Below, piece after piece: positions 34,915 to 47,500 of a DNA stretch of 64,000 nucleotides. Under the pieces are notes generated by a model, which ran no database searches, was not told the DNA's origin, and saw nothing but the letters and a program-made list of their open reading frames with translations. Where the stretch lies: positions 8,523,205-8,587,204 of the forward strand of contig NC_045138.2 of NCBI RefSeq assembly GCF_008831285.2. Reading direction: 5' to 3'. The stretch comes from Nymphaea colorata. Lineage: Eukaryota; Streptophyta; Magnoliopsida; Nymphaeales; Nymphaeaceae. The position numbers and the translations under genes were made by a program. The number at the start of each line of letters is the position of its first letter. Position 1 is the first letter of the stretch.

Positions 34915-37642
34915 TACACACACACAATATGAAAAAATACATTCATTAAGATTACAATCCAATACAATGCATATAATTATATTGTAATGTATTGAATATA
35001 TACAAATTCTATGTTGTATATTGAACATATAATCATAGATATAGCAATACACGGGTGCGGCTGTGCGCCTGAAGTGTCGGAGGCATGTCTGTACCCGCAC
35101 CCGTGTCCAGGCAAGTCAACACCGACACTTCAGGTGCACAGGCGCACACGTGTATCAGAGTGTAATACATATACAATTTTTTTTAATAGCTTGAAACATC
35201 TCCTTGGAGAACAATGCTGATGGTTGAGATGTTTGATGACAGTTGTTCCAAGAAGATCCATTAACCTTCTAAATGGGCATCGTGAAAAACGTTGTCTAGT
35301 GATATCAAATTTTTAGTCTTTCAGTAATAAAAAGTTGTGAAGGTCTGTTTGAGAGCATTATTTTTTCTTATTACAATTAAATGTGATTTTAATTTTAAAA
35401 AATGGTTTTGTTCATCTTCAGAGTATGTATGTATGTATGTATGTATTATGCGGTCAGCATTCTATGCATCCTTTTCAAAACCTGACCATATAGATGGCTG
35501 CTGAATATCCAAAAATATTGGGCTTGAGAAAAAAACCGAACAATGAACATGTGATGTATAGATTCAATTTTATAAGCGGAAAAAGAAACTTTTGATTATA
35601 AATTTTTTCTAAAATCTGATCTAAAATTTCTGTTCATGGCTTTTCTTGTTGATCACATAGTTCTGGACATTTCCTAAGTCCTATCCATTATGTGCAACTG
35701 GATCTAACAGTTGGAAAATGGGGAACCAGCCAATGTTTGGATGGCATTATTGATGGATCTTTGCATGTGTTGGCTAGATGTCCTTCCATCGTAATTTTTG
35801 AGAAATGATGTGTAATAGTCTAAAATATCAGTTTTGGTTTCTATAGGTGATTTTTTTTCTTGGATATTAATCAGAAGATTTTTTTTCCTTCAGGATATTT
35901 TGGGAATTCAGAAACCAAAGGTCAGAAATTTGAAATTATAAAGATTCTACTAATTTTCCTACAAAAGTCCTAACAAAAATTTAAAATAGTTATAGAATTT
36001 TGGAAAAAACACAAAAGTTTAAAATATACTAAATTTTAATGATATTTTCCAAATATCAGAATGTTCTCTCTCTTTTATTTCATTTGCTTTTTTGGCATTT
36101 TTATCACAATATTTAAAAACTATTGCTGATTTTTCTTGTGACTATGTTCTTAACAAGTGCATCCACTTCTCCATATCGCACAGATTTGAACTTTTTGATC
36201 ACCTTTTGTCATCATAGACCCTGTAAAGCTTCTTTTCCTGCAATAGGAAAGCAGCATATAACAATGTTATCCGTATCGTACATTACACATGCATATCGTA
36301 CGATGCGTATCGTATAGGTCAAAGAAACCTATACGTTACGCTTGCGATACGTTATACGCTCGCGTATCGCCCGTATCATACGATACGGGCGATACACCCC
36401 CGTATCATACGATATGGGTTAAAGCACAAAATTTTTTATTTTTTAGTTTAAACACTCCTCCCTCTCTCTCTTCTTGTATTTAATGACTCCAAGAGACGTA
36501 GGAGGGAGAGATTTTGCCCATTTTCATAAAAAATAACCAAGGATTCATCGATTTGGGAGATATTATCGTTAAATCATGAAAGATGATAACTATGTTTTTT
36601 GAACTTATAAAATTGTGATGTAATCTAAGTCCTAAAACTCCAAGTCCTAAGACTCTAAGTTAAGATTCTATAAAATTTTCAAGTTTAAAATTATGATGGA
36701 TGCTTATTATGTTATTTTGAATATCTAATTTCTTGTTTTTGAATGTATTGTTGATACACATGAATGTTCCTTATGTATGAGGATCTTTTTTATATGTGAA
36801 TACATTTTTCTTGATTCTTGATTTTTTGTTCATTTTTTTCAGATTTTTCTCTATTTTTTCTGATTTTTAAATATTTTTTAAAATTAAAAAATTGATTTTA
36901 CGATACGCTACGCTACGTATAGGTCGGCCCGACCGATACGCGATACGTTATGCCTGCCATATAATATCATGCCACGGGCCATTGTAAAATTGACATGGAA
37001 ATTAGGGTCATTATTATAGCGACCTGTTTATCTGGATGCGTTTGATCTCTCCCTGTACTTCAGTTATCTGCCTCTATATCTATGTGTTGAAAGTTGTAGG
37101 TGGTAACTTTTGCTGCTCTTTGTACAGGTTCTGCTTGGGTGGCACTTTCTCGGGCTTTCATCGAGTACTGCATATGGGGTTGGGACAATCTGCCAAGGAC
37201 TGTTCTGATGTATTATGCTAATTTCCTTTCCTCCCCTGAAGGATACTTTCACACTGTTATATGTAATGCACATGAATTCAGGAACACGACTGTTAACAGC
37301 GATTTGCATTACATATCTTGGGACAACCCTCCGAAGCAGCACCCTCACTACCTTACTCTGAACCATTCTCAACGCATGGTAGACAGTAATGCACCTTTTG
37401 CAAGGAAATTTTATAGAGATGATCCAGTGCTTGACAAGATTGATGCAAAGCTTTTAGATCGTGGCAGTGGAAGGCTCGTTCCAGGAGGCTGGTGTATTGG
37501 AGACAGGGAAAATGGGAGTGATCCTTGCTCTGTCGTTGGTGATACAACAGTACTCAAGCCTGGTGCAGGCTCCTGGAGACTGGAGCACCTTATGGTGGAT
37601 CTACTTTCAAAGGAAAAATTCAGACCAAGGCAGTGTGTTTGA
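32581..37642 (+). CDS. GT14-family glycosyltransferase (core-2/I-branching type, glucuronosyltransferase-like)
   Basis: Four exons (32581-33172, 33303-33378, 33483-33598, 37128-37642) join in phase with GT-AG borders to give 432 aa. A short basic N-terminus is followed by one hydrophobic anchor (about residues 15-36) and then a lumenal catalytic domain, the type II layout of Golgi glycosyltransferases. The Branch domain (PF02485-like) starts at PPPCRLAYLISGTVGDGERL and includes YHPLNSYVVHLD, WDWFINLSASDYPLVTQDD, GLYLTKKADVFWVTQRR, FKLFTGSAWVALSRAFIEY, PEGYFHTVICNAHEF and the C-terminal LVPGGWC...FRPRQC. Characterised Arabidopsis relatives (GlcAT14 group) add glucuronic acid to arabinogalactan protein glycans; the same role is plausible but not shown. 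A second in-frame ATG (codon 11) could be the real start, since many relatives begin shortly before ERKW. Intron 3 (3.5 kb) hosts repeats. Confidence 0.93.
34797..35165. repeat. GC-rich repeat with hairpin and (TA)n inside the GT14 intron
   Basis: The flanks repeat words such as acgggtgcgg/gggtgcgggcgc in both orientations around a (TA)n tract (34863-34907). At 35063-35080 and 35122-35139 two 18-bp arms (GTGCGCCTGAAGTGTCGG and its complement) are inverted with one mismatch around a 41-bp loop. This looks like a decayed short element; ends not fixed. Confidence 0.5.
36262..36956. mobile_element. Non-autonomous hAT-like element rich in GTATCG motifs, copy B
   Basis: It lies in the last GT14 intron. 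The left end caatgttatccgtatcg and right end read inward caggcataacgtatcgcg are imperfect inverted repeats. The flanks gcatataa (36254-36261) and ccatataa (36957-36964) form an 8-bp duplication with one mismatch. The terminal zones are dense in CGTATCGTA/TACGATACG palindromes. Its right part, read on the minus strand, resembles the left part of 6130-7036 (both have gtatcggtc followed by gtatcgtaaaat), so the two copies are inverted relative to each other. Confidence 0.75.
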
Positions 37643-38858
37643 AGAGGTGCTGCTGCTCTAGAAATGGCCATATGAGGTTTACCTTCCCATGCCTTGAGCC
37701 TGTCTTTGCGACTGCACAAGGTTGATTCTTTTGCTGGAGCTATTATTCTTGTAAATACTGTTGCAACTGGCATTGAAAGAGTTCATGTCCTACTCGGCCT
37801 GCAAGGAAAGTGGTGCCCTCTTTCTGCTGTCCCTGTATTCAAGCTTGCTCCACCTGGGCCTTTCTTTTCTGGCTTGCCTGGCCTCTATCATATGTTACAG
37901 TGCTTTTATTGAATTAATACGATTCAGAGATAGATAATCCTTTTGCCTCAAAAAATGGGAGCTTTTGGTTGGACTCCTAATTTTTTACTGAACCTGCAAA
38001 TTTGCCCTGACAAGGAAATGAATGAGCTTGGCAGCATTAAATATTGCCAAATTGAAGCACCAGGTCATCAGTTTTGCATTCTTTTTTGGTCTGGCAGAAA
38101 CAATGGCCAACTCTGGTAGAAGGAACGAAGCTTTTTGATTTGTTACATGCAGCTGCTGGAAAGGTGCTGCTTATGCATCCTTGAGAAAAAGGCAAGCCTG
38201 CCCTTTATCAAGTTTTCATTTGACGCTACTGTGAGATTCGATAGGGGGAGACTTGTGATTTAACTGCTGCATTCCTTTTTATCTTTGTGATTTAGTTTCT
38301 TCATCCCTTTCTATGTTTATCTGTATCCAAAACAATTCTGAAAGACCATTATTGTGGACCGCCAACTGCTGCCTTCGCTGTTGCATTAGCAGCATTAAGC
38401 AGAATTACAAATTTATGTTCTGATACAGCAAGTCATTAGATCCAAATCCATTTCAATTTCCTGAGGCATTCATTAGATTCAGTTCCATTTCAATTCCTGT
38501 TTTCGGCAGATATAAGCTGTTTTCATCCGTAGTAGTAAGTTGGAAAACCGCAAGATTAGAGATAAAACAGTATGAGAATAATGGCAGCAATATTTTCTGC
38601 GGTTACTTGTGGTTGAAGTGGTACCATACATGAGAACCTGGAAAATGGAAACGCATCCGGTTCCAAGTGGTTCTAATTTAGGTCAAGCGTTAAACGGCTG
38701 CTACATCAGATGAATTAGATATCGTCTTTCAATTTGAATATGTGCATGTAGGGGGCAACAGATTTGTACTCAGAAGTCAGAACAACCATAATACTCTTGG
38801 CAATTGAGTTCAAAATTGAACATCTGAAATGGTAAAGAGAAATTTGAAACTGTGAATC

Positions 38859-38892
<34 letters not shown>

Positions 38893-41525
38893 TTTACATG
38901 TATCGCTAAATTCAACTTTCTTAGCCAAGCTTGACAATACAATTATGGAACTGCATGTGGACTTCATCCGTTCTTGAAGAATTTCAGAAACAATTTCCAG
39001 CTTATACACATATATATGCAATGTTAAGATTGTTCAATAAACTTTTGTGTGCTTGTACTTTTACTCACTGTCCCTTGAACTCTTTTTTCAGGTACTTTTG
39101 AATTTTATATAAATCCAAACTACAAGAGTGTAATAAACTTTGTGAAACCCACATGTAACTTATATGTTCTTTAGTTGTATGCAGAAGTTGAAAAGACAAA
39201 CAACTTATTCCTAAGATTTTATTTTGAAAATCCAATTCTATGAAAAATCTTAGGAAGAACAAGGCATTTCAATATTCTCTCCAGAATCTTCTGAAAATAT
39301 ACTAATAAATTTTCAAAATATAAATAAGACAAAAAAAACATAATAAAAATTTTCAAAATTCTATTAGACTGGAATTATTTATTTGTTTTAACAACTTAGC
39401 TTAGTTAGAAGTTAAATATGAACAAACTTTTGGGCTCGGAAGTTGGCTACACGAGTCAAAACTTCCATGACAAGGTCTGTGGCAGAGAGGAAATTGAGAA
39501 ACTACCACATTGTTCATTATGTTCCTTCCTCTGAAATTAAGGGAGTCGTCGACTTAATTTGTCAGCTTATTCGGGCCCCCAGCAGAAGCTCCGGGAGTCC
39601 CTTTGTTAATGGGAATCGCAAGGACCGGACAGCCCATGCATCGGGCCTGTTGAAGACTTGGTTCTCATGGTACTGCCATATTTATCCCAGAAACTGCAAT
39701 TAGCCGTTCCAATCAAAGATGAAGAAACCAAATCGTTAAAATGTTTTGTCATGAATCCAGCCCAACATATGAATACAGGACAAGCCAAACGATGCCCATG
39801 TTTACCATAATGAACATAAAAAAGAAGAAACTGCAGTGTACACAAAAATATAGTATTAGTATGGTATGCATAACATAGGATCTTTACAACAAAAGATTTT
39901 ATTGCCAAGATAAAATCCATTTTAAAGTAACTTTGTACTACAGACATAGTAAGAACGATTTGAGCACTCGATAACTGATATGTGCAAAGATTACACACTG
40001 TCATGTATCGATATATCAACAGAATTCAGCTCACAGAAGGTACTGTTCGCCTGACCAAACAACTGTCGTGCACGTATCACTTTGTGAACCGATAACAGGT
40101 CGCTCATCTCGCAGCAAATGAACAAATGCACAATGCATGAAAAGGTTCAGTGAACAGTTTGCATGGAGAGCTTCTTCAAAGACAATAGTTCCCATCGGCA
40201 TTGCACATAACAAATGCCAAATCTGCAGCAAAATGCCTATCTATTGAAGATTTGTCATTCTTGATATGATACATGCACTTATCTCTGACTCCTTCAAATC
40301 TTTGACGCCACCCCATATGGCTCGTGAACCTTTCCAATCCACCAGAGAAAAGAAAAAAGTTATATTGATGGTCAAGTGAACGTACATAACCTTTTCCAGT
40401 AAGTTGTGTTTAACAATAACATCGTTGAGTTTCTTTGTGCTGTCAAATCCATATCTATTCCAACGAAGTAAAAAATCCCATAAGCATTCTTCCACCTAGC
40501 CTTTATTCAACCAAGAGCACATAGATAAGTCGGCAAGATCTTATCATCATACACGTGTGTACGCATGCAATGCACAAAGATTCTACATTGGTTCTCGATC
40601 GTTTGTGGAAGAGAAAATGGTTCCAATGAGTTGAAGACAAACTCTCTCTCTCTCTCTCTCTGAAGGAAAAACATGCAAAATGCAAGGGATCAAAGTTCAA
40701 CACCAAAATAATTTTCTAACTTCACCTTATGAGTTTGTATCAGGAGGTCATCAATGCAAAGTCGTGAGGTCCAAAACAGAATTTAATGTTCTAAGGACAC
40801 CTAATGATTAACATCAAGAGACGATCCTATCCAGATATTTATGCCATGATTAAGGGTCTTAGCATGCTTACATATTTTTAGTTTAAGTGGTCTTTCTGAT
40901 AGCAAATTAAAAGATCACACATTGCTATTAAACTTCATAGTTGAATCATAGATAAAGAAATTTTACAGATGTTAAGTGGGCAAAAGAAAAATCATTTGTT
41001 TCTAACAGCCAATCTTGTTGGCAGTTGCAACCAGCCTATCACATTGATTTTGATGACTCAAGGTGCTCATACTCCTCATATTTCCTGATAAACATATTGC
41101 TTGAGGGGAAACACACAAGCACACAGACACATATATACTCCACTAAATTTTAAGATTAATTCATCCTTCAAAAATGCACCGAACTTTCAGTTGTCCTAGT
41201 GGAGTGAAAAATATAACACTTGATTCAGAATATTCTTTTGCAATAACCAACATGTAGAGACACTGCGAATACAGGTAAACATCAACACTCTGCACCCAGA
41301 ATCCAGTAAAACTGTGCAGCAAAAGTATTAGATTTCAATGGATTGAAGGATGTGTTGGTTATATCACTTTTTTCAATATAATGTGCTTAGGGAATATCAT
41401 TCTTTCAGGTCTTTCAAGCTTGATAAAGTTAATCTGGTATCCTAGCATTCTTTATTAATCAAACCATTAATTCCCATCTCTGAATACAGATATTGATCAG
41501 AATAAACGAGATAATGGAGAAGAAT
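37643..41525. other. 3' flanks of the convergent GT14 and TTC38-like genes
   Basis: No gene recognised. The first few hundred bases are the GT14 3' untranslated region and the last few hundred that of the TTC38-like gene. A poly-T/C run lies at about 38863-38895 and a (CT)n run at about 40641-40660. A minus-strand frame at 40495-40241 is open but matches nothing I know. Confidence 0.5.
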
Positions 41526-44500
41526 TCACACATTCGGCTCAAAATATGTTGCTTCTAACGACTGTGCTTTCTGCCTTGCCATCTCTTCATGTGCTGAACC
41601 AGCCAGCAGATATGCCTTCTCCTGGATAAGCCACAGAAGCATAGGTATGAAAAGCAAAATTATAAAAGCCAGTACTTAAATTGTTAATCATTACTTTTTG
41701 AAAGTGTGCATGATAAAACAATTCTTTTACAATAACAGTTACACAGAGGAGATTTTAATATCTATGTATAATCAATGCACCTAAGTATCAAAAGACATAG
41801 AACTCTGAAGAGTAGACCATGTGAGCAACAAGAAGTCACATGACAGATCATACAGGTAACAGGTTTCTAAAATTTAAATTGAAGTATCAAAAAAGGCATT
41901 GAAAATATTCAAAATTCTGTTTGATGGTAAAAAGAAGAAATATCTACAGAAAGATATCCATAAGAGAGGTTCCTATATTGTCCTACTACTAGAGGTGCAA
42001 AAGGAATGAAGTTCATCTGTGTCCTTGTGGTTCATTTGGGATTGACTCAAATTCACCCATTCAATTAATGGAACCATGGTTTATAGAACCACATTCTTCT
42101 TCATGTGAACAAACCAAGATTAAAATGGTTCTCGTTTGTCAATTAGGCTTATGAAATATTCTTGTATGTAACAATCACCTTAAATCACTATAGACAAACA
42201 AGCTACACAAAAGATGATGATAAGATGCAGAGAAAAACTTATGTAAACAAGCTGATATTGCAGTGAAACCATTTCACCATATGTATCCAGACATGATAAA
42301 ATACAACTGTGAACTTATATTCACAATGTCACATACTTGTGGTAGAGCCATTATGTCACATTCTGTTCAAATTGATTTATGATAGGTACAAAGGAAGATT
42401 AACTGCAGTCACTATATGCTTCAGACACTTGTATCATTTGTTAGACAAAGGAAGATTAAACTCAGGTTATACCAGTAAGCGCCATAGAAAAGGGACTCCT
42501 TGTTGAACCTGGACACGCTTCTCCAGTTCACTGATTGCTGTGATGAAATTTTACAAGCTATCAGATACTAAAACACTAACTCTGTATAAATGATTGTTTG
42601 CTCTCATACCTTCAGAAACATATCCAGTACCCAACAAGATACTATACCATACTTCAGTAAAGACTTCCAGTTGCTCATCAGATGCTCCAATTACCTAACA
42701 TCGAAGGCATCAATAATTTAATGCTGAGGGCATATGAAAGGCAAATATTTAATAGGAAACAAACTTGGATTGATACCTTATAATCAACTGCCGTAAATTT
42801 TGGTCCAATAATGCCAAAAGCACGAAAATGATCCCCCCTTCCATATTCATACAATGCTTCTGCAAGCTGGAAGCAGATCAAAAATGAGGTAAGAAACTGT
42901 TTAAGAAGGAACTAAGAACCTTTTTGTGTTTATCAATCAGGACAGTGTTCTCAGAGATCGTCCATGGAGTACTCATGAATAAATGTTGTGGTAACTTCTT
43001 AGACAAACATTTCACCAGGATAATTAGTCTAGTGGTAGAAAATGAATTCTATTTGTGAAAATATCATCAAGATTAAAGGCTACACCTATATTCCGTTGAT
43101 TAAGGGAGTATTTTTTACACCCAATTGGATAATATTAGATTTTAACCATTCAGTCTTAACTCTAATGCTTTATATTTCCTTGATCGGTTCATATTCCCAT
43201 AAAAAAAATTCTTCATCGACTAAATTGTAAAAGAATATGATTTTAACAATAGATTGCCTTTTTTGTGTGGCACCCTACACTTACAAACAAACTAGAAAAG
43301 AGAAGCAAGCTCGGCACCAAGAACTTGCTTAGATCAAAAGCTGAGAAACAATGAATAAGAAAAAGAAGCCAGACAAAAATAAGCAGCGCAGAAAACGTGA
43401 TGCAATGAAAGAGGGAACACATGGTATATGGTATTGGGATATAAAAAGTGATGGAAGATTCAAGTTGATCACTTGACATTTCCTTTTGTTAGATTTAAGC
43501 ATGCCACTCACATACCATGATGATGCAAGATGACAGAACAAAAATTTTCTTGCCATGAAATGCTAACCATGTGGCATCTGCATAGCTCCCAAAGACACCA
43601 ATTAAAATATGACAGCCCGGTCTGGTAAGACACTATCATGTCCAGGTAATACATATTGTTTTGTACATTGAGCTACCTAACTCTTAAAACAAAAAATGAA
43701 TGAAAAATTGAAGCACCTCTATAGGAGCTAGAATAGTGTGAATACATACAGATAGTGAAATAGCTTAAGTAAAAAATGTCAAATGAAGAAGAATATTACA
43801 AACCAGAACTGCTTTCTCCATAGATTGCTGTTTCTTTTCAGTCAGTGAATGAAACCTAACAGCAATACAGTAGAATATAAGGTTGTGAACAACAGAAACA
43901 CTAAAGCATAAGGTCCACTACTTACCTAGATCTGACGGCATTGAGCAAATCCTTCGCTTTTGAGAATTCCCCAGTACGAGAAAAGGCCCAAATTGCCAAT
44001 ATATCAAGCATCCAATCCCAACACCAAGTGGACTGGTCACCATAACATTCAATATTTAGACATAAAATCAATAGTATGCAATACATATAGCTAAGATATG
44101 ATCAACATATCCTTAAAAGATTACTTAGTAGTTAGTAGTCACATCTAGTAAAACATTCACAATAATTCAACAAAAAAGAAGCAATAGTCAGCAATACTAG
44201 CCCCAAAGAAAATGAGGTAATAAGCGAGTAAAACAAACCTACTCATTTCTGAGCATTCCAATGCATTTAAAGCAAAATTATCCACATTATACTGGATATA
44301 CTTAAACCAGAAGATGAGAGCAAATTAGATGTCTCTTTTGTAAGTCAACAGTACCAATTATCACGCTGCATTGGTGGGGCCCGGGGAGGGGGTGTGGTGG
44401 TTGGGTTGGAGGATATGGGGGAGGAGAGATTGTGAGATGTACAACATTAATAAACAGTCATTAGCAGTCAGCCTCAATGTGATCAATATGCATATTGAGT

Positions 44501-47500
44501 ACCACATATCGACATTTAATTATAATCCTAATAAAGCCTCTCAGGCAGTACCAAACCCATTATTGATTCATCCCTCACAACATGATGAAGACACATAATT
44601 CAAAGGCAGTAAGATTTATAATCTTAGTAAAAAGCATCAAAATCACACACCAGTTTTTATACAATGAATATAGAGATGGATAAAAGTACATGGTATCACA
44701 AGCTTGTTAAGATATATGTATTGTAAGAGAAATATGTATTTTATTTTTTGGATTCAGTCCAGTTAGGTACAGATCATTTCTTCTACTTTGTGAATATTTT
44801 TTTATACTTTTATACTTTTATTTTTGTTTGCTTCATATTGCAGCAAATTGTGGGTTGTTGGGCTCTCCAACTGATACAAAATATCCATTGTTGACCCCAA
44901 CGGTTCCTTCTCTTCCTATAAATTGGACTGAATGTCCATATTGTAAGTTTAGTTCTCTGTGAGCCTTGATTGTGAGTAATTGATGATTTAATTCAGTGCC
45001 TAAGTGCACGATTTATTCATTTTCTGAGAGAGTGTTTGGTGTATAGACTGTGTTTTGTCTATATTCAATCACTTTCTGTTTGTAAAATGTGGATTGGAGA
45101 ACTGAAGCTCCTATCATGGTATCGGTGCATAAAGGTTCTGCCCAAACCTGTTCCATCCGCTGAAACTGTTTTGGAGCTGGTTTGTGCTTGATACACAAAT
45201 CTGTTTGTGGGACTCGGATCCAGAACCTGATCCTCTACCCATTGCCAGTCTTCCATATCACATTCTCCTCTATTGTTCTCTAGACCTTCTGAAGACTGGT
45301 CCAAAACCACAAGTCTTTGCTTGTACGTTTGTAGCTCCATAGAGAACGAGTTCTCTTGAGATACCTCCTTTGGTACCATTGGAAAACAACGATGTCCATG
45401 TTTACACATAGCTAACGTTACATCATTGAGTTCCTCCAGCTTCTTTACTCCATTGTCGGGACTAAAGGCTTTCCAAGACATGTAGTGCAGTTTCTTGCTA
45501 TTGCTCAAATCAGACCATAGGAAATTCGTCATGGCAGCTTTCAATTTATGGATGATGACTTTGAGGAGCTTGGATGCCTGCATCCAGTAAATTAACAAGG
45601 AGCTAATGTGCTTGATGAGACAAACTTTAGCTGCATAAGACAAAAGGTTAGTTTTCCAGCTAGAAAATTTCTTTTCCATTTTGAGGACCAGATCTCGACA
45701 ATGCTCTTCTTTGAGCATTTCCTTTTCCAAAGTAAACCCAAATAGAAATCGGGAGATATCTTATTTTGCAGTCCAGAATGTCTCTAGACTGTCTTTGTCT
45801 CATTCTGTTGATCCCAAAGGGAATTACGGCCAACTTGTAGTGAGGAGACCAAAGCTACTCTCCACCTCCAGATCAAAAGATTGAACACCTTGTAGATCTT
45901 ATTTCTTCACACTGTTGCAACAATATGGCAAAAAGGCCACATGTGGACTTCATTTTGCGAACAACAAGCATTTAGCTCAAAAGCTAACTATCAACATCCT
46001 AAGAACCACGAGCAATGAGTGCATTGCATTCTGCATTTTCCCTGACTTCTAGCATATGCAGATGCCCTTTCAAATTGTTGGGCAATTCTTCTCTGAAAAA
46101 CACAGGGTAATGTATTCCAAAAGAAGAGGAAAGGAGAAGGGGGTGGGGGTGGGTAGGGAGGAGGGGAGTGGGGGTGGGGAGTTAGGGATTACTGCCTCAT
46201 GCAGATCAAAGACCTTAAACAAATAACAAGTTGCTCATACATGGCCATTTCCCTGAAGGAAAATGGTCATCCAAATTTCTGACTCTTCTCCAACAAACAT
46301 GCATCTAAGTCCGTCAGTGATTAGACAATAAAGAATCTTCCACCTGATATTACTATCTTGACAAATATAAAGTCAATAACTTTTACCTCATGTAAAATCT
46401 TTATGCACAGCATAGTTGTGATGAAATTTTCACAAGCACCTCATTCATGACAAAGGAAAAGACACATCAAATCTCTCTTGTTATCATCTTTGAAGGAACT
46501 GAACTTTAATGCTCGTATCGGTGTGAAATATCCACTTAACTCACCTGGTCTGAAACACAAGCTGCTAATGTTCTAAGACGAAAATCATCATCATCAATGC
46601 ATCCACGCACATCGACACGTAGCATAAATCCCAGGGCATTTAGACAAACCTATGAGAAAATTTTATTGTCAAAAAATTTAGACGCATGATCCAGAAAGGG
46701 CTCGAGGTCATACCTCTGCCTTATCAGCATCATCTTTGTCTAATTCCTGCCAGATATGCTGATCATACACCTGAAATGCTTTATGGAGCAAGTGGCCATC
46801 CAGGTAGCAAAGAGCAACATGCCACCAATTATGAGTAATCCTGAAAAACATTCATAGGGCAACATGCCACCAATTATGAGTAATCCTGAAAAACATTCAT
46901 AGGGAACATATTATTAAGAGAACCTAGTGACTGAAATAGTAAGATGAATGATGCAAAATTCATTACATAAATGAACAGCAAATATTCCATGATGCAGAAG
47001 AAGACTCCATAAATTCAACAGCCTCCTTGAAGCGGCATTCATACTGAAGGACATGGCATAACTGCAGGAAATTCACAGGCATAAATCATACTCCAATAAA
47101 AAAGAAAATGAAATATCTTATCCACATACACTACAAAATTGAAGCCCTGATTAACAAGCAATAGAAGAATCTAGCCAGATTGGAAATATAGAATGTATAG
47201 TTAAAGATGCAAAGTTTACCTTATAGAAAGGTTCTCTTATATCTCAGACAAAGATACCATATAGACAATATGTCAAATGCCTCTCATACAACAGTTCCCA
47301 ACAAAAGTTATCCGTACCTTACAGACGGTATTTTAAATGCCTATCTCATAACAGAACATATCAACAGTACAAGAAAAAGAAATCTGTAGAACTGAGAAAG
47401 AACTGAAAACTGTTAATAACCAGCAGAAATTTTCAGGACTTGGAAGCAGAAGAATGCAATATAGCATCAGCATGAAACAAATCAACTGGTTAACCATCAA

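Noticed and set aside
37694-37912. Open frame after the GT14 stop codon
   Set aside because: The GT14 protein ends with the family's usual C-terminus (FRPRQC); the following frame is 3' untranslated sequence.
40241-40495. Minus-strand frame of 84 codons near the TTC38-like 3' end
   Set aside because: It lies beyond the in-frame stop of a complete TTC38-like protein and has no family match; probably chance or untranslated region.
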